A DNA stretch of 64,000 nucleotides from Paenibacillus artemisiicola (GCF_017652985.1 NZ_JAGGDJ010000014.1:62001-126000); one strand, 5' to 3'; positions 51,812 through 61,024 are shown, numbered from the stretch's first letter. The notes: a model not told the origin generated them from the sequence alone. A program made the numbers and translations.

Positions 51812-52213
51812 TTACTCCCGGTCGTCCGCAGGCACGATAAGCGTCTGGCCCGCCCGCAAGGAAGAGGAGCTTAAGTTGTTCCGCTTCTGCAGATCGTAGA
51901 CCGTCCGGCGAATATCTTCGCCTTCCTTGCGCACGCTGCTCGCGATGTCCCACAGCGTATCTCCGGCTCCGACGACGATGGTTTGTTCGCCCGCGGCAGG
52001 TACGGCGGGGAGGTCGCTGTCCGCGTGTCCCTTCACGATCGTGAGTCCGACGAACAACAGGACGAAAAACAGCGAGGCGGCGGCAAGACGAAGCAGCAGC
52101 CGTTCGATAGCGCGATCCTTACGGGACGCGTTCGCTTTGCGAACGGCGGGTTTCTTATTGGAATTAACAGTCGAGTCGGTATAAGCAGTCGAGTATGTCG
52201 AGATTGTTTGCAT
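51812..52213 (-). CDS. yneA: SOS cell-division suppressor YneA
   Basis: 133 residues from ATG at 52213; ATG at 52219 or GTG at 52225 are alternatives. GGGGTG lies 9 bases before 52213. A membrane helix (about 42-60, LLRLAAASLFFVLLFVGLTIV) is followed by an extracytoplasmic LysM domain (TIVVGAGDTLWDIASSV ... LRAGQTLIVPADD) that binds peptidoglycan. YneA delays division after DNA damage. The gene is divergent from lexA with LexA boxes between them, as in Bacillus. It is short-lived in Bacillus because a protease removes it. Confidence 0.92.
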   Translation of the reverse strand: MQTISTYSTAYTDSTVNSNKKPAVRKANASRKDRAIERLLLRLAAASLFFVLLFVGLTIVKGHADSDLPAVPAAGEQTIVVGAGDTLWDIASSVRKEGEDIRRTVYDLQKRNNLSSSSLRAGQTLIVPADDRE

Positions 52214-52227
52214 GATCATCAGCACCC

Positions 52228-52372
52228 CAAACGTTTGTTCTGTTCTTATGCACTCAGCTTAACACGAACATCCGTTTGGCGTCAATCGTTTTTAGAACAT
52301 TTGTTCGCAACCCGATGCGAACTTGTGTTTCTCGAACTTATGTTTGTACGAACTCCGGTTCTGTGCTATAAT
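52228..52372. promoter_or_regulatory. lexA/yneA divergent control region with six LexA boxes
   Basis: GAAC-N4-GTTY sites: 52228-52241 (minus orientation AGAACAAACGTTTG, beside yneA), 52265-52278 (CGAACATCCGTTTG), 52294-52307 (AGAACATTTGTTCG), 52318-52331 (CGAACTTGTGTTTC), 52333-52346 (CGAACTTATGTTTG), and 52349-52362 (CGAACTCCGGTTCT). The lexA -10 is TATAAT (52367-52372), with a weak -35 about 17 bases upstream. LexA would repress both genes. Confidence 0.9.
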
Positions 52373-52404
52373 TTTACACAAATGAACCTTATGGAGTGAT
52401 TCCG

Positions 52405-53025
52405 GTGTCGAAACTTTCAACCCGCCAGCAGGCGATCCTAGAATTCATCAAGACGGAAGTCCGGGAGAAAGGCTATCCCCCTTCCGTCCGCGAGATCGGC
52501 GAAGCGGTCGGACTTGCTTCCAGTTCGACCGTTCACGGCCACTTGGACCGGCTGGAGAAGAAAGGCCTGATCCGGCGCGACCCTACGAAGCCGCGCGCGA
52601 TCGAGATTCTGGACGGCGAGGGCAACGAGATTCCGTTCCCGCTCGCGATCGCCAAAGTGCCGGTCGTCGGTAAAGTCACCGCCGGCGTGCCGATCACCGC
52701 GACGGAGAACATCGAGGATTACTTCCCGCTGCCGGCCGACAAAGTCGGCGACGATACCGTATTCATTCTGAACGTTATCGGCGAGAGCATGATCGAGGCG
52801 GGCATTCACGACGGCGATTACGTCATCGTCCGCCAACAGCAGAACGCGAACAACGGCGACATCGTCGTCGCCATGACGGAAGAAGACGAAGCGACGGTCA
52901 AAACCTTCTACAAAGAAAAGGATCACATTCGCCTGCAGCCGGAGAACGCCACGATGGAACCGATTCGGCTCCGCAACGTCAGCATCCTCGGCAAGGTCAT
53001 CGGACTCTTCCGCGACATCCATTAA
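52405..53025 (+). CDS. lexA: SOS transcriptional repressor LexA
   Basis: 206 residues from GTG at 52405 (TGGAG 8 bases upstream); the in-frame GTG at 52396 has no site. Represses SOS genes until RecA filaments trigger self-cleavage. The winged-helix domain has [32 protein letters not shown] and [12 protein letters not shown]. The cleavage site is the Ala-Gly in KVTAGVP (about residue 91). The serine-lysine dyad is Ser in [11 protein letters not shown] and Lys in ATVKTFYKE. It is autoregulated by the boxes upstream. Confidence 0.97.
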   Translation: MSKLSTRQQAILEFIKTEVREKGYPPSVREIGEAVGLASSSTVHGHLDRLEKKGLIRRDPTKPRAIEILDGEGNEIPFPLAIAKVPVVGKVTAGVPITATENIEDYFPLPADKVGDDTVFILNVIGESMIEAGIHDGDYVIVRQQQNANNGDIVVAMTEEDEATVKTFYKEKDHIRLQPENATMEPIRLRNVSILGKVIGLFRDIH

Positions 53026-53036
53026 TTCGTACGAGC

Positions 53037-53082
53037 AAGGGGCAGCCCCCGCTTTCACAAGCGCCGGTGGCTGCCCCTTTTT
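53037..53082 (+). terminator. Terminator of lexA
   Basis: GGGGCAGCC pairs with GGCTGCCCC, with an inner CCGC-type loop of about 20 bases, then TTTTT on the plus strand. Confidence 0.88.
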
Positions 53083-53121
53083 ATGCGTTGCTTCTGCCTC
53101 GGGATTCGCGGCGGATGTCAT

Positions 53122-53703
53122 CTAACCTCCGATTTCCCGGAACAATAGGTTGCGATACGTGAATTTGCTGCTGCGGTACTTGAAGTTCAGCTGAACGCCG
53201 GAGAAGCGGATCCGCACCGACTTCAGCGCCGCGGTCGTCACCTTCCGTCGAACAAGGCAGCGAACCGTCGCCGGCCGATTGCCGTTGATCGCCGCCGCGA
53301 CGGCGGACGCATAAGCTCTCGAGCGGGCAAGCGCCCGGTAGAACGGCAGCACGGCCCGCGCGATCGCTTGGTGGATCGGCGTCGAGAACGTGAATTGCGT
53401 CGAACCCGGCGGGATCGTCGTGCCGTTCGTATACTGGACGATCGGATCCGGGAACCCGAAATCGACGAAATACCCGATCGCGTTCGTCGAGAACCCGTCC
53501 CGTTTCGTGAACGTCGTCACCGACTTAAACATCCGAAGCAGCGTGTCTAGATCGCCCTGCCGCACCGCCTTCGACCATCGCAGCGCGAAGAGGCGGTTCG
53601 TCGCGATTTTCGTATAGAAGGGAACCATGATGGCAGCCACGCGGGAGAGCGTCGAGCCGCTCAGCTTAAACGCGCCGCCGTTCGTCTTCGTATTCCCGGC
53701 CAT
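53122..53703 (-). CDS. Unknown protein, 193 residues
   Basis: Starts MAGNTKTNGGAFKLSGSTLS from ATG at 53703, where AGGGGGTGG lies upstream; an in-frame ATG at 53763 has none. It is basic and rich in Arg, Phe, Thr and Ala, with no membrane helix or signal peptide. The C-terminal third is strand-rich (VRIRFSGVQLNFKYRSSKFTYRNLLF). I recognise no family. It is alone between lexA (convergent) and glnA, with a ribosome site that makes translation likely. An exported or spore-associated role is possible but not shown. Confidence 0.6.
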   Translation of the reverse strand: MAGNTKTNGGAFKLSGSTLSRVAAIMVPFYTKIATNRLFALRWSKAVRQGDLDTLLRMFKSVTTFTKRDGFSTNAIGYFVDFGFPDPIVQYTNGTTIPPGSTQFTFSTPIHQAIARAVLPFYRALARSRAYASAVAAAINGNRPATVRCLVRRKVTTAALKSVRIRFSGVQLNFKYRSSKFTYRNLLFREIGG

Positions 53704-53856
53704 CGGTGCCACCCCCTTTCGTCGTACTCGGATAGGGCATACTATGCGGCCGTGAACGTACAAGTGCGGATCGGCCGTGTTCGGACCTCCCGGCTGCCGA
53801 GCCGTCTTCCCCCGATCGCCTTATGCTTTTTCCCGTCTCCCTCATGCCCCGAACGA

Positions 53857-53891
53857 CAAAAACCCCTCGGCGCCTTAAGCGCCAAGGGGTT
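53857..53891 (-). terminator. Terminator after glnA
   Basis: AACCCCT-GGCGC pairs with GCGCC-AGGGGTT around a CTTAA loop. Five T follow on the minus strand past the stem, just after the glnA stop. Confidence 0.88.
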
Positions 53892-53912
53892 CGCGGCTGC
53901 TTCGCGAGAAGC

Positions 53913-55241
53913 TTAGTACAGCGACAGGTACTGGTCTCTTTCCCACTCGTGGACTTGCGTACGGTACATGTCCCACTCGATTTCTTTCAGCTCGTAGAAG
54001 TGCGCCAGCGCGTGGTCGCCCAGCGCGTCGATGATGACTTCGCTGCGGAGCAGCTCCGTCAACGCTTCCTTCAGGTCGTCCGGCAAGCTCGGAATGCCTT
54101 CGTCGATCCGCTCTTCGTCGGTCATGACGTAGATGTTGCGGTCCGTCGGCGCGGGCAGCGGCAGCTTGTTGCGGATGCCGTCGAGTCCGGCCTTCAGCAT
54201 GACGGCGAGCGCGAGATACGGGTTGGCCGCCGGGTCCGGGTTGCGTACTTCGATGCGCGTACTGATGCCGCGGGAAGCAGGGATGCGGATCATCGGACTG
54301 CGGTTACTCGCGGACCAGGCCACGTAGCACGGGGCTTCGTAGCCCGGCACGAGACGCTTGTACGAGTTGACCGTCGGGTTCGTGATCGCAGCGAACGCGC
54401 GGGCGTGGCGCAGTACGCCGGCCATGTAATAGCGCGCCGTCTGGCTCAGGCCGAGCTTATCGCTCTCTTCGTAGAACGCGTTCTCGTTGCCGCGGAACAG
54501 CGACTGGTGACAGTGCATGCCGGAGCCGTTGACGCCGAACAGCGGTTTCGGCATGAACGACGCGTGCAGGCCGTGCTGGCGGGCGATCGTCTTGACGACG
54601 AGCTTGAACGTTTGGATTTGGTCGGCCGCTTTGATCGCGTCCGCGTATTTGAAATCGATCTCGTGCTGGCCCGGCGCCACTTCGTGGTGGGACGCTTCGA
54701 TTTCGAAGCCCATCTCTTCGAGCGTCAGCACGATCTCGCGTCGGCAGTTCTCGCCGAGGTCCATCGGCGCCAAGTCGAAGTAGCCGCCTTGGTCGTTCAA
54801 TTCGGTCGTCGGATTGCCGTTCGCGTCCGTCTTGAACAGGAAGAATTCCGGTTCCGGACCGACGTTCATGGACGTGAAGCCGAGCTCCTCCGCCTCTTTC
54901 AGCACGCGCTTCAAAATGCCGCGCGGATCGCCGGCGAACGGCGTGCCGTCAGGCATGTATACGTCGCAGATCAGACGGGCGATGCGGTCCTCGGCTACCC
55001 ACGGGAAGACCACCCACGTGTCCAGGTCCGGGTACAGGTACATGTCGGATTCCTCGATGCGCACATAGCCCTCGATGGACGAGCCGTCGAACATCATTTT
55101 GTTGTCCAAAGCCTTTTCCAGCTGGCTCACCGGAATTTCGACGTTCTTGATCGTGCCGAGCAAGTCGGTGAACTGAAGGCGGATAAAACGGACGTTTTGT
55201 TCCTGGGCGATGCGTCGGATGTCATCTTTCGTGTAGCTCAC
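53913..55241 (-). CDS. glnA: Glutamine synthetase (type I)
   Basis: 442 residues, Gram-positive type I-alpha length. Makes glutamine from glutamate, ammonia and ATP as a dodecamer. Landmarks: [41 protein letters not shown] (metal and ATP sites), [32 protein letters not shown]. It is subject to feedback by glutamine and in Bacillus the inhibited form binds GlnR and TnrA. It follows glnR by 54 bases in the glnRA operon. Confidence 0.97.
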   Translation of the reverse strand: MSYTKDDIRRIAQEQNVRFIRLQFTDLLGTIKNVEIPVSQLEKALDNKMMFDGSSIEGYVRIEESDMYLYPDLDTWVVFPWVAEDRIARLICDVYMPDGTPFAGDPRGILKRVLKEAEELGFTSMNVGPEPEFFLFKTDANGNPTTELNDQGGYFDLAPMDLGENCRREIVLTLEEMGFEIEASHHEVAPGQHEIDFKYADAIKAADQIQTFKLVVKTIARQHGLHASFMPKPLFGVNGSGMHCHQSLFRGNENAFYEESDKLGLSQTARYYMAGVLRHARAFAAITNPTVNSYKRLVPGYEAPCYVAWSASNRSPMIRIPASRGISTRIEVRNPDPAANPYLALAVMLKAGLDGIRNKLPLPAPTDRNIYVMTDEERIDEGIPSLPDDLKEALTELLRSEVIIDALGDHALAHFYELKEIEWDMYRTQVHEWERDQYLSLY

Positions 55242-55295
55242 GGGATCAGCTCCTCTGTCATAGTGGTGTTGCGAATCTTGCGGCGTCGTACGGCG

Positions 55296-55706
55296 TTACT
55301 TTTTGTTGTAAAAACGGGACAGCTGGCCTTGGATCAAAGACGCCTTGCCGGGTCTCTTCTCCAGCAGCTGCTGCTTCAGCATGCGGTGAAGCTGCGCGTC
55401 GGACAGCTCGCGCCGTTTCACTTCCGACAGCTCGCTGACGACCGTGGCGTCCTCCGATTCCTTGGAGACCGGATTCATGACTTGCTTGATGCCGGCGATA
55501 TTGACGCCTTTTTCGATCAGCGATTTGATTTCCAGCAGCCGTTCAACGTCATTGAACGAGAACAGACGCTGATTGCCGGAGGTACGAGCGGGTACGATCA
55601 GCTCGTGCTGCTCGTAGTACCGGATCTGCCTGGCGGTCAAGTCGGTCAGCTTCATCACGATGCCGATCGGAAAGAGCGCCATATTCCTGCGAATTTCGTC
55701 ACCCAT
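55296..55706 (-). CDS. glnR: MerR-family repressor GlnR
   Basis: 136 residues. MerR winged helix (FPIGIVMKLTDLTARQIRYYEQHELIVPAR, about 12-40), a short dimer helix and a C-terminal tail (LHRMLKQQLLEKRPG...QLSRFYNKK) that is autoinhibitory in Bacillus. Represses glnRA when glutamine is ample, using feedback-inhibited glutamine synthetase as co-repressor. First gene of glnRA, with a near-consensus promoter and a GlnR box upstream, at the 3' end of ynbB. Confidence 0.96.
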   Translation of the reverse strand: MGDEIRRNMALFPIGIVMKLTDLTARQIRYYEQHELIVPARTSGNQRLFSFNDVERLLEIKSLIEKGVNIAGIKQVMNPVSKESEDATVVSELSEVKRRELSDAQLHRMLKQQLLEKRPGKASLIQGQLSRFYNKK

Positions 55707-55742
55707 GTCGCATCAACCTTCCAGTATCTGATATATGCTCTC

Positions 55743-55804
55743 ATTGTACCGCCATGCCAAAAACGTGTCAAGTTGTGTGAGGTTTAGTGTGAGGTTTAAT
55801 TACA
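55743..55804 (-). promoter_or_regulatory. glnRA promoter and GlnR box
   Basis: On the minus strand TTGACA (55771-55766) and TACAAT (55748-55743) are 17 bases apart. Upstream, TGTGA-N7-TTACA (55788-55804 as read on the plus strand; palindromic) matches the GlnR/TnrA consensus TGTNAN7TNACA exactly. It lies inside the last codons of ynbB. A half-site (TGTGA, 55776-55780) stands beside it, near the -35. Confidence 0.85.
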
Positions 55805-57063
55805 ATCAACTCTCGTTCGGCAAGCAGCGATAACGCATTCAGAACCCCGTATTTGACATGGGCGTAGGTAAGCCCGCCTTGCATGTAGGCGATGTACGGT
55901 TCGCGGATCGGCGCGTCCGCCGACAGCTCCAAGCTGCCGCCCTGCATGAACGTGCCCGCCGCCATGATGACGGGATGCTCATAGCCGGGCATGTCCCACG
56001 GCTCGGGCACGACGTGGGCGTCGACCGCCGACGCGCGCTGCACGCCCTGGACGAACGCGATCAGCTGGTCCGCCTCCTTGAAGCGGATCGCCTGGATCAG
56101 ATCGGTGCGCGGCGCGTCGAAGCGCGGATTGCTCTCGAAGCCGAGCAGCTCGAACATCGCCGCTCCGAACACGCTGCCCTTGAGCGCTTGTCCCACCAGA
56201 TGCGGCGCGAGGAACAAGCCCTGGAACATCGCGCGCAGCGTGCCGAGCGTCGCGCCTACTTCGCCGCCGATGCCCGGCGCCGTCAGCCGGTAGGCCGTCA
56301 GCTCGACCGCTTCCCGGCTGCCGGCCACGTATCCGCCGGTCGGGGCGAGGCCGCCGCCCGGATTCTTGATCAGCGAGCCGGCCATGAGGTCGACGCCGAC
56401 CTGCGTCGGTTCGAGCTCCTCCGTGAACTCCCCGTAGCAGTTGTCTACGAACACGTAGACGTCGGGTTTCAGCGCTTTCGCGCGCGCGACCATCTCGCCG
56501 ATCTGCGCGACCGTATACGACGCGCGCCAATCGTAGCCGCGCGAGCGCTGGATGCCGATGACGCGCGTGCGCTCCGTGACGCGGGCCGCGACGGCTTCCC
56601 AATCGATCGAACCGTCGGGCAGCGGCGCGACTTCCCCGTATCCGATGCCGAAGTCCTGCAGCGAGCCTTTGCCGTCGCCCGGCTTGCCGATCACTTTGTG
56701 GAGCGTATCGTACGGCCGGCCGGTGATATAGAGCAGCTCGTCCCCTGGACGAAGCAGCCCGAACAGCGCGCAGCTGATCGTATGGGTCCCGGACACGAAG
56801 TGCGGCCGGACGAGCGCCGCCTCGGCGCCCATCACGTCCGCGTAGACCAGATCGAGCACTTCCCGGCCGCGGTCGTTGTAGCCATAACCTGTCGAGCCGT
56901 TAAAATGAAAGTCGCTTACCCGATGCTTCTGGAACGCATCGATGACCTTCCACTGATTGCGTTCGGCGATGCCGTCGAGCGAACGAAAAACAGGGGCGGC
57001 CTGCTGCTCCGCAGCCTCCGCCCACATCGTCAACGACTGCCAATGGTTTCCTTGCTGTCTCAC
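55768..57063 (-). CDS. ynbB: PLP-dependent methionine gamma-lyase-like protein YnbB
   Basis: 431 residues. Fold-type I pyridoxal-phosphate enzyme of the Cys/Met metabolism or aluminium-resistance group. The cofactor Lys lies in LMAGSLIKNPGGGLAPTGGY (about residue 245); VFVDNCYGEFTEELEP supplies the preceding Asp. The N-terminus HFNGSTGYGYNDRGREVLD is typical. The reaction is not established. The C-terminal KPHTKPHTT comes from the GlnR-box region. It is conserved between hflX and glnR, as in Bacillus, and may be cotranscribed with hflX. Confidence 0.9.
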   Translation of the reverse strand: MRQQGNHWQSLTMWAEAAEQQAAPVFRSLDGIAERNQWKVIDAFQKHRVSDFHFNGSTGYGYNDRGREVLDLVYADVMGAEAALVRPHFVSGTHTISCALFGLLRPGDELLYITGRPYDTLHKVIGKPGDGKGSLQDFGIGYGEVAPLPDGSIDWEAVAARVTERTRVIGIQRSRGYDWRASYTVAQIGEMVARAKALKPDVYVFVDNCYGEFTEELEPTQVGVDLMAGSLIKNPGGGLAPTGGYVAGSREAVELTAYRLTAPGIGGEVGATLGTLRAMFQGLFLAPHLVGQALKGSVFGAAMFELLGFESNPRFDAPRTDLIQAIRFKEADQLIAFVQGVQRASAVDAHVVPEPWDMPGYEHPVIMAAGTFMQGGSLELSADAPIREPYIAYMQGGLTYAHVKYGVLNALSLLAERELIVIKPHTKPHTT

Positions 57064-57102
57064 GATTCCAGTCTCTCCTCATGCACGCATGCTTATGGTT
57101 GC

Positions 57103-58395
57103 TTATGGTTGCCGCACGTAGCCGTCGAGCTTGTGCCCGTGCAGCTCGTAATCCTGCCTGTTCAATTGTATCGTCATCAGCATCGTCTCGCCGTCGACGG
57201 TCTGTTCGAGCACCTCGCCCGACCGATAGGCCAAAGCGATCAGATCGCCCCGGTCCGCGGGCAGCGCGAACGTCCGGGTATCCCCCGTCAGCTTGTCCTG
57301 CACCGTTTGGCGCAGCCGCTCCAGATCGTCCGGATTGAAGGCGCTGACCGCGAGCGTATCCGGTCCGTTCGCCGGCACGAGCTGCGGGCCGTTCGCGCCG
57401 ACGAGGTCGATCTTGTTGTACACCGTCACCTGTGGCTTGCCGGCAGCGCCGAGCTCGCCCAGGATGCGCTGCACGACCTCCATCTGCTCCTCGCGCATAT
57501 CCGAGGCGCTGTCGACGACATGCAGGACGAGGTCCGCTTCGAGCACCTCTTCCAGCGTCGCGCGGAAAGCCGCGATCAGGTCGTGGGGCAGGTTCTGGAT
57601 GAACCCGACGGTGTCCGTCAGCACGACTTCCTTGCCGCTCGGCAGCTTCCAGCTGCGCGACGTCGGATCGAGCGTCGCGAACAGCTGGTTCTCCACGTAG
57701 ACGTCCGCCTGCGTCAGCTCCCGCAGCAGCGTCGACTTCCCGGCGTTCGTGTAGCCGACGAGCGCGACCTGCTGGACGCCGGATTTGCGCCGGCGTTCGC
57801 GGTGCAGATTGCGGTGCCGGACGACTTCCTCGAGCGTATGCTTCAGATCCGTGATCCGGCCGCGAATGTGCCGGCGGTCGGTCTCGAGCTTCGATTCGCC
57901 GGGACCGCGCGTCCCGATGCCCCCGCCGAGCCGGGAAAGGTTCTTGCCGTGGCCCGACAGCCGCGGCAGCAGATAGCTCAGCTGCGCCAGCTCGACCTGA
58001 ATGATGCCCTCCCGCGTCTTGGCGCGCTGGGCGAAGATGTCGAGGATAAGCTGCGTTCGGTCGATGATTTTCAAGTCCAGCGCTTCTTCCAGGTTGCGCA
58101 CCTGGGCGCCGGAGAGCTCCTGATCGAAGATCGCCGTCGTGGCGCCGAGCTCTTCCGCGGCCGCGCGCAGCTCCTCGACCTTGCCCTTGCCGATGAACCA
58201 CTTCGTGTCGACCTTCTCCTTGTTCTGCGTCAGGGACGTCAGCACTTCGACGCCCGCCGTCTCGGCGAGGCTGACCAGCTCGCGCAGCGAAAGCTCCGGA
58301 TCGCCGGAGCCCCGCTTGATATCCGGCGTGACGAGGCTGACGAGAACCGCCCGCTCCCTCGCGTCCGTATCCGTATCGTATGTCGTTGGCCGCAT
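57103..58395 (-). CDS. hflX: GTPase HflX
   Basis: 430 residues. A ribosome-associated GTPase that splits stalled ribosomes under heat or antibiotic stress. The N-terminal HflX domain has FIGKGKVEELRAAAEELGA (about 67) and a glycine-rich loop region; GIGTRGPGESKLETDRR. G motifs: G1 VALVGYTNAGKSTLLRELT (about 208), G3 LTDTVGFIQNLPHDL, G4 VYNKIDLVGANG. The C-terminal domain follows. Synteny spoVK-hflX-ynbB-glnR-glnA is as in Bacillus subtilis. Note the MutS2-like ATPase elsewhere in the window; both families act on stuck ribosomes. Confidence 0.95.
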   Translation of the reverse strand: MRPTTYDTDTDARERAVLVSLVTPDIKRGSGDPELSLRELVSLAETAGVEVLTSLTQNKEKVDTKWFIGKGKVEELRAAAEELGATTAIFDQELSGAQVRNLEEALDLKIIDRTQLILDIFAQRAKTREGIIQVELAQLSYLLPRLSGHGKNLSRLGGGIGTRGPGESKLETDRRHIRGRITDLKHTLEEVVRHRNLHRERRRKSGVQQVALVGYTNAGKSTLLRELTQADVYVENQLFATLDPTSRSWKLPSGKEVVLTDTVGFIQNLPHDLIAAFRATLEEVLEADLVLHVVDSASDMREEQMEVVQRILGELGAAGKPQVTVYNKIDLVGANGPQLVPANGPDTLAVSAFNPDDLERLRQTVQDKLTGDTRTFALPADRGDLIALAYRSGEVLEQTVDGETMLMTIQLNRQDYELHGHKLDGYVRQP

Positions 58396-58432
58396 CGGTG
58401 TCGTCTATCGCTCCTTATTCGTTCGCTGTCTG

Positions 58433-59416
58433 TCATTTCTCCCACTTCAGATCCTCGGGCCGCACGGACATAAGCTCCTGCTTGCCCGGCGAGCCGGTCG
58501 GATATTGCGTCATTAAACGGACGGCTTGATGCCGAAACGCCTTCTCGATAATATTTCGCACGTAGCGCGCGTTGCTGAAGGCGAACAGGGACATCGCCTT
58601 CTCCTGCATCAGATGCTGGCGCAGCTTGAAGACCGACTGCGGCATCAGCGCATAATCGCGGTTCCTGGCCATCAGCTCGGCGATCTGAATCAGCTGGTCG
58701 ATCGAATAATCGGGGAACTCGATCTGGATGGGGAAGCGCGACGGCAGCCCGGGATTCGTCATCAGGAAATGTTCGATTTCCAGCGGATAGCCGGCCAGAA
58801 TCAGCACGAATTGGTTGCGGTAATCCTCCATCGCCTTCACGAGCGTATCGATCGCTTCCTTGCCGAAATCCTTCTCGCCGCCGCGCGCCAGGCTGTACGC
58901 TTCGTCCACAAAGAGGACGCCCCCGAGCGCCTTGCGCACGAGATCTCGCGTTTTCTGCGCGGTATGGCCGATGTATTCGCCGACGAGGTCCGCCCGCTCC
59001 ACCTCGATCATATGGCCCTTGGTCAGCACGCCCATCTTCTGAAACAGCTTCGCGACGATGCGCGCGATGGTCGTCTTGCCCGTGCCGGGATTGCCCGTGA
59101 AAATCATATGGTACACATGCGAGCCGCCCGACAGACCGGCGTCGGAACGCATCCGGCTGATCTGCAGCAGCGCGTAGATCTCATATATCAGCGTCTTGAC
59201 GTTCTCCAGACCGACCATGGGATCGAGCTCGCGTTGAATGTCGAGGAACGGATCGCCGGGCGTCAGCGGCCTTGCCGCCGGCGCCTGTTCGCTCTCCAGC
59301 TGCGGAGGCGAGCTGCCCGTAGTTGCAAACGGCTCGCTGCCGCGAAGGACTACATTGATTTGGCGGGCGGGCCGCCCGTTGCCGCCGCCGCCGGAAGTTA
59401 CGACTCGATCGTCCAT
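58433..59416 (-). CDS. spoVK: Stage V sporulation protein K (AAA ATPase)
   Basis: 327 residues. AAA ATPase of the CbbX/SpoVK group. Walker A IFTGNPGTGKTTIARIVA (about residue 108), Walker B GGVLFVDEAYSLARG, sensor and Arg finger in PGLPSRFPIQIEFPDYS, preceded by a Pro/Gly-rich N-terminal 60 residues that are not conserved. SpoVK is needed for spore maturation in Bacillus, and it marks this as a spore former. The position before hflX is conserved. Its promoter is not obvious. Confidence 0.93.
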   Translation of the reverse strand: MDDRVVTSGGGGNGRPARQINVVLRGSEPFATTGSSPPQLESEQAPAARPLTPGDPFLDIQRELDPMVGLENVKTLIYEIYALLQISRMRSDAGLSGGSHVYHMIFTGNPGTGKTTIARIVAKLFQKMGVLTKGHMIEVERADLVGEYIGHTAQKTRDLVRKALGGVLFVDEAYSLARGGEKDFGKEAIDTLVKAMEDYRNQFVLILAGYPLEIEHFLMTNPGLPSRFPIQIEFPDYSIDQLIQIAELMARNRDYALMPQSVFKLRQHLMQEKAMSLFAFSNARYVRNIIEKAFRHQAVRLMTQYPTGSPGKQELMSVRPEDLKWEK

Positions 59417-59521
59417 GTCTGCTCCATCACCTATCCTTCACTGGATCGTTGGCATCTAATCCATTGTATTCTAGCGATGGCAGGCATATTAACAGATTTC
59501 AGCCGAGCCCGGGAGCATGCT

Positions 59522-60202
59522 TCAGAAGGAATCCGGCAGGCGGAGGCCGAGCCGCATCAGCTGCTCGTCGACCTTCCACTTGGTGAACGCCAGCACCTCG
59601 CGGGAGTCGTTGTACGCGACGCTCAGCACCTTCGATTTTCGGCCGAGCACCGTGGTGTTCGACGCCGGATAGTCCAAGTATTCCGCGATTTCCTTGGCTC
59701 GCGGCGCATGGAAATCGTGGGTGACGACCAGCAGCCGCTTCCATCCCCGCTTTGCGGCGAGCGGCTTGCTGAACAACAGGTTCTCGTACGTGCTCCGGGC
59801 GTCGTTCTCGAGTACCATGGCCGCGGCCGGGACGCCCTTGGCCGTCAAATAATTTCGCATGCCCTCCGCTTCGGTCAACGTGGAGCCGTTATGGTCGAGG
59901 CCGCCGGACAGTATGAAATGGCCGAACAGCCCCTGCTTGTACAATTCGAAAGCGTAATCGAGCCGCTCCTGCAACCCGGGGCTTGGCCGATCGGACCAAA
60001 GCGACGCGCCGAGGACGATCGCGGCGTCCGCTTTCGGGACCGGCTTGGGCAGCTCGTACCCGGAGATGACCCAGAGCAGATAGGCGCACCAGAAGGCGCC
60101 GATCGCCGCGACCCAAGCGCAGATCCGCAGAAAGAGGACGAACGGACGGAATTTTCTGCGGGAGCCGCGCTTGGCCGGGCGCTTGACGGCGGCCGCTTTC
60201 AC
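59522..60202 (-). CDS. YdcF/SanA-like DUF218 membrane protein
   Basis: 226 residues. One N-terminal membrane helix (about 22-46, FVLFLRICAWVAAIGAFWCAYLLWV), then a DUF218 domain: ADAAIVLGASLWSDRPSPGL (about residue 60), ILSGGLDHNGSTLTEAEGM, DARSTYENLLFS and VVTHDFHAPRA. Related proteins YdcF and SanA act at the envelope, SanA in permeability to antibiotics; the enzyme activity is unknown. Its start overlaps the upstream DUF402 gene by 4 bases, so they are translated together. No operon partner with a clear function. Confidence 0.88.
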   Translation of the reverse strand: MKAAAVKRPAKRGSRRKFRPFVLFLRICAWVAAIGAFWCAYLLWVISGYELPKPVPKADAAIVLGASLWSDRPSPGLQERLDYAFELYKQGLFGHFILSGGLDHNGSTLTEAEGMRNYLTAKGVPAAAMVLENDARSTYENLLFSKPLAAKRGWKRLLVVTHDFHAPRAKEIAEYLDYPASNTTVLGRKSKVLSVAYNDSREVLAFTKWKVDEQLMRLGLRLPDSF

Positions 60203-60753
60203 GACTCGCTGAGCTCCCCGCTCTGCGCCAGCGTCTTGCGGTGCTTCAGGCTAAGCGTGAAATATCGGAACCGTCCGTTCCGAATCGTCGACAGCAGCCG
60301 TCCGGCCGTCTTGCGGGCGAGCGCGGCGTCCTTGTTCGTGACCGCCCCTTGCGACACGGCTTCCTCGAGCTCGTCTTCGTCCAGCAGGAAGACCTCCCCG
60401 CTCGGCAGCACGACGACGTCCAGGTACAGATCGTCGAACCACGGCACCTGCTGATCGGTCAGCCCCTGCGTCTTGCAAATATCGATATACCATTGAACGA
60501 CGCGGTTCTTATCGTCGAACATCGTCGTGACGACAAAGTGTTCGCCGCGGGGGAAGTGCTGCATCCACAAATATCCGCGGTCGGCAAGGCATAATTTACG
60601 TCCGTTGTATTCTTTCCACAACGGCTCGCGCAATTCATGGATCCGGTAAAAGGTTACCAGGCCCTTGAACTCATCCCCGTCCATGTTCAGGCACGTATAG
60701 CTTCTGCGCAGGATGCGGCGCCAGTTGGCCCGGTCAGAAAATTTTCGCTTCAT
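60199..60753 (-). CDS. DUF402 nucleoside tri/diphosphatase-like protein
   Basis: 184 residues. DUF402 fold: WKEYNGRKLCLADRGYLWMQHFP, then VVTTMFDDKNRVVQWYIDICKTQGL and the acidic WFDDLYLDVVVLPSGEVFLLDEDELEEA (metal-binding Asp residues). In Bacillus the related YgaC and Staphylococcus Ntdp hydrolyse nucleoside tri- and diphosphates. It is the first gene of the pair with the YdcF-like protein. AAAGG lies upstream of the ATG. Confidence 0.88.
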   Translation of the reverse strand: MKRKFSDRANWRRILRRSYTCLNMDGDEFKGLVTFYRIHELREPLWKEYNGRKLCLADRGYLWMQHFPRGEHFVVTTMFDDKNRVVQWYIDICKTQGLTDQQVPWFDDLYLDVVVLPSGEVFLLDEDELEEAVSQGAVTNKDAALARKTAGRLLSTIRNGRFRYFTLSLKHRKTLAQSGELSES

Positions 60754-60995
60754 ACGGAACGACCTTTCCGTTAGGATCTCGCTTCATTCGCTGCGCGGAA
60801 CGTAAACCAAGCGGCAGGACGATGTCCCTCGTCGAAATGAAACGGCTGCAGCTAGATGCAAGTCACATCCCCAGAAAGATAAACGGAACGCAGGCCATCA
60901 TAACCTCGGTATCTTTAAAAAAAGATTACCACAACTTAACGTCCATCTCCAGCAACCCCGGAAAATAAACCAAGCCCCGCCTCGTCCGCCCAACG

Positions 60996-61024
60996 AAAAG
61001 AGAGAACGGCGCGCTGCCGTTCTC
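60996..61024 (-). terminator. Terminator after the cyclophilin gene
   Basis: GAGAACGGC pairs with GCCGTTCTC around a GCGCT loop; the minus strand continues TCTTTTCG. It ends the penicillin-binding protein/cyclophilin transcript. Confidence 0.82.
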
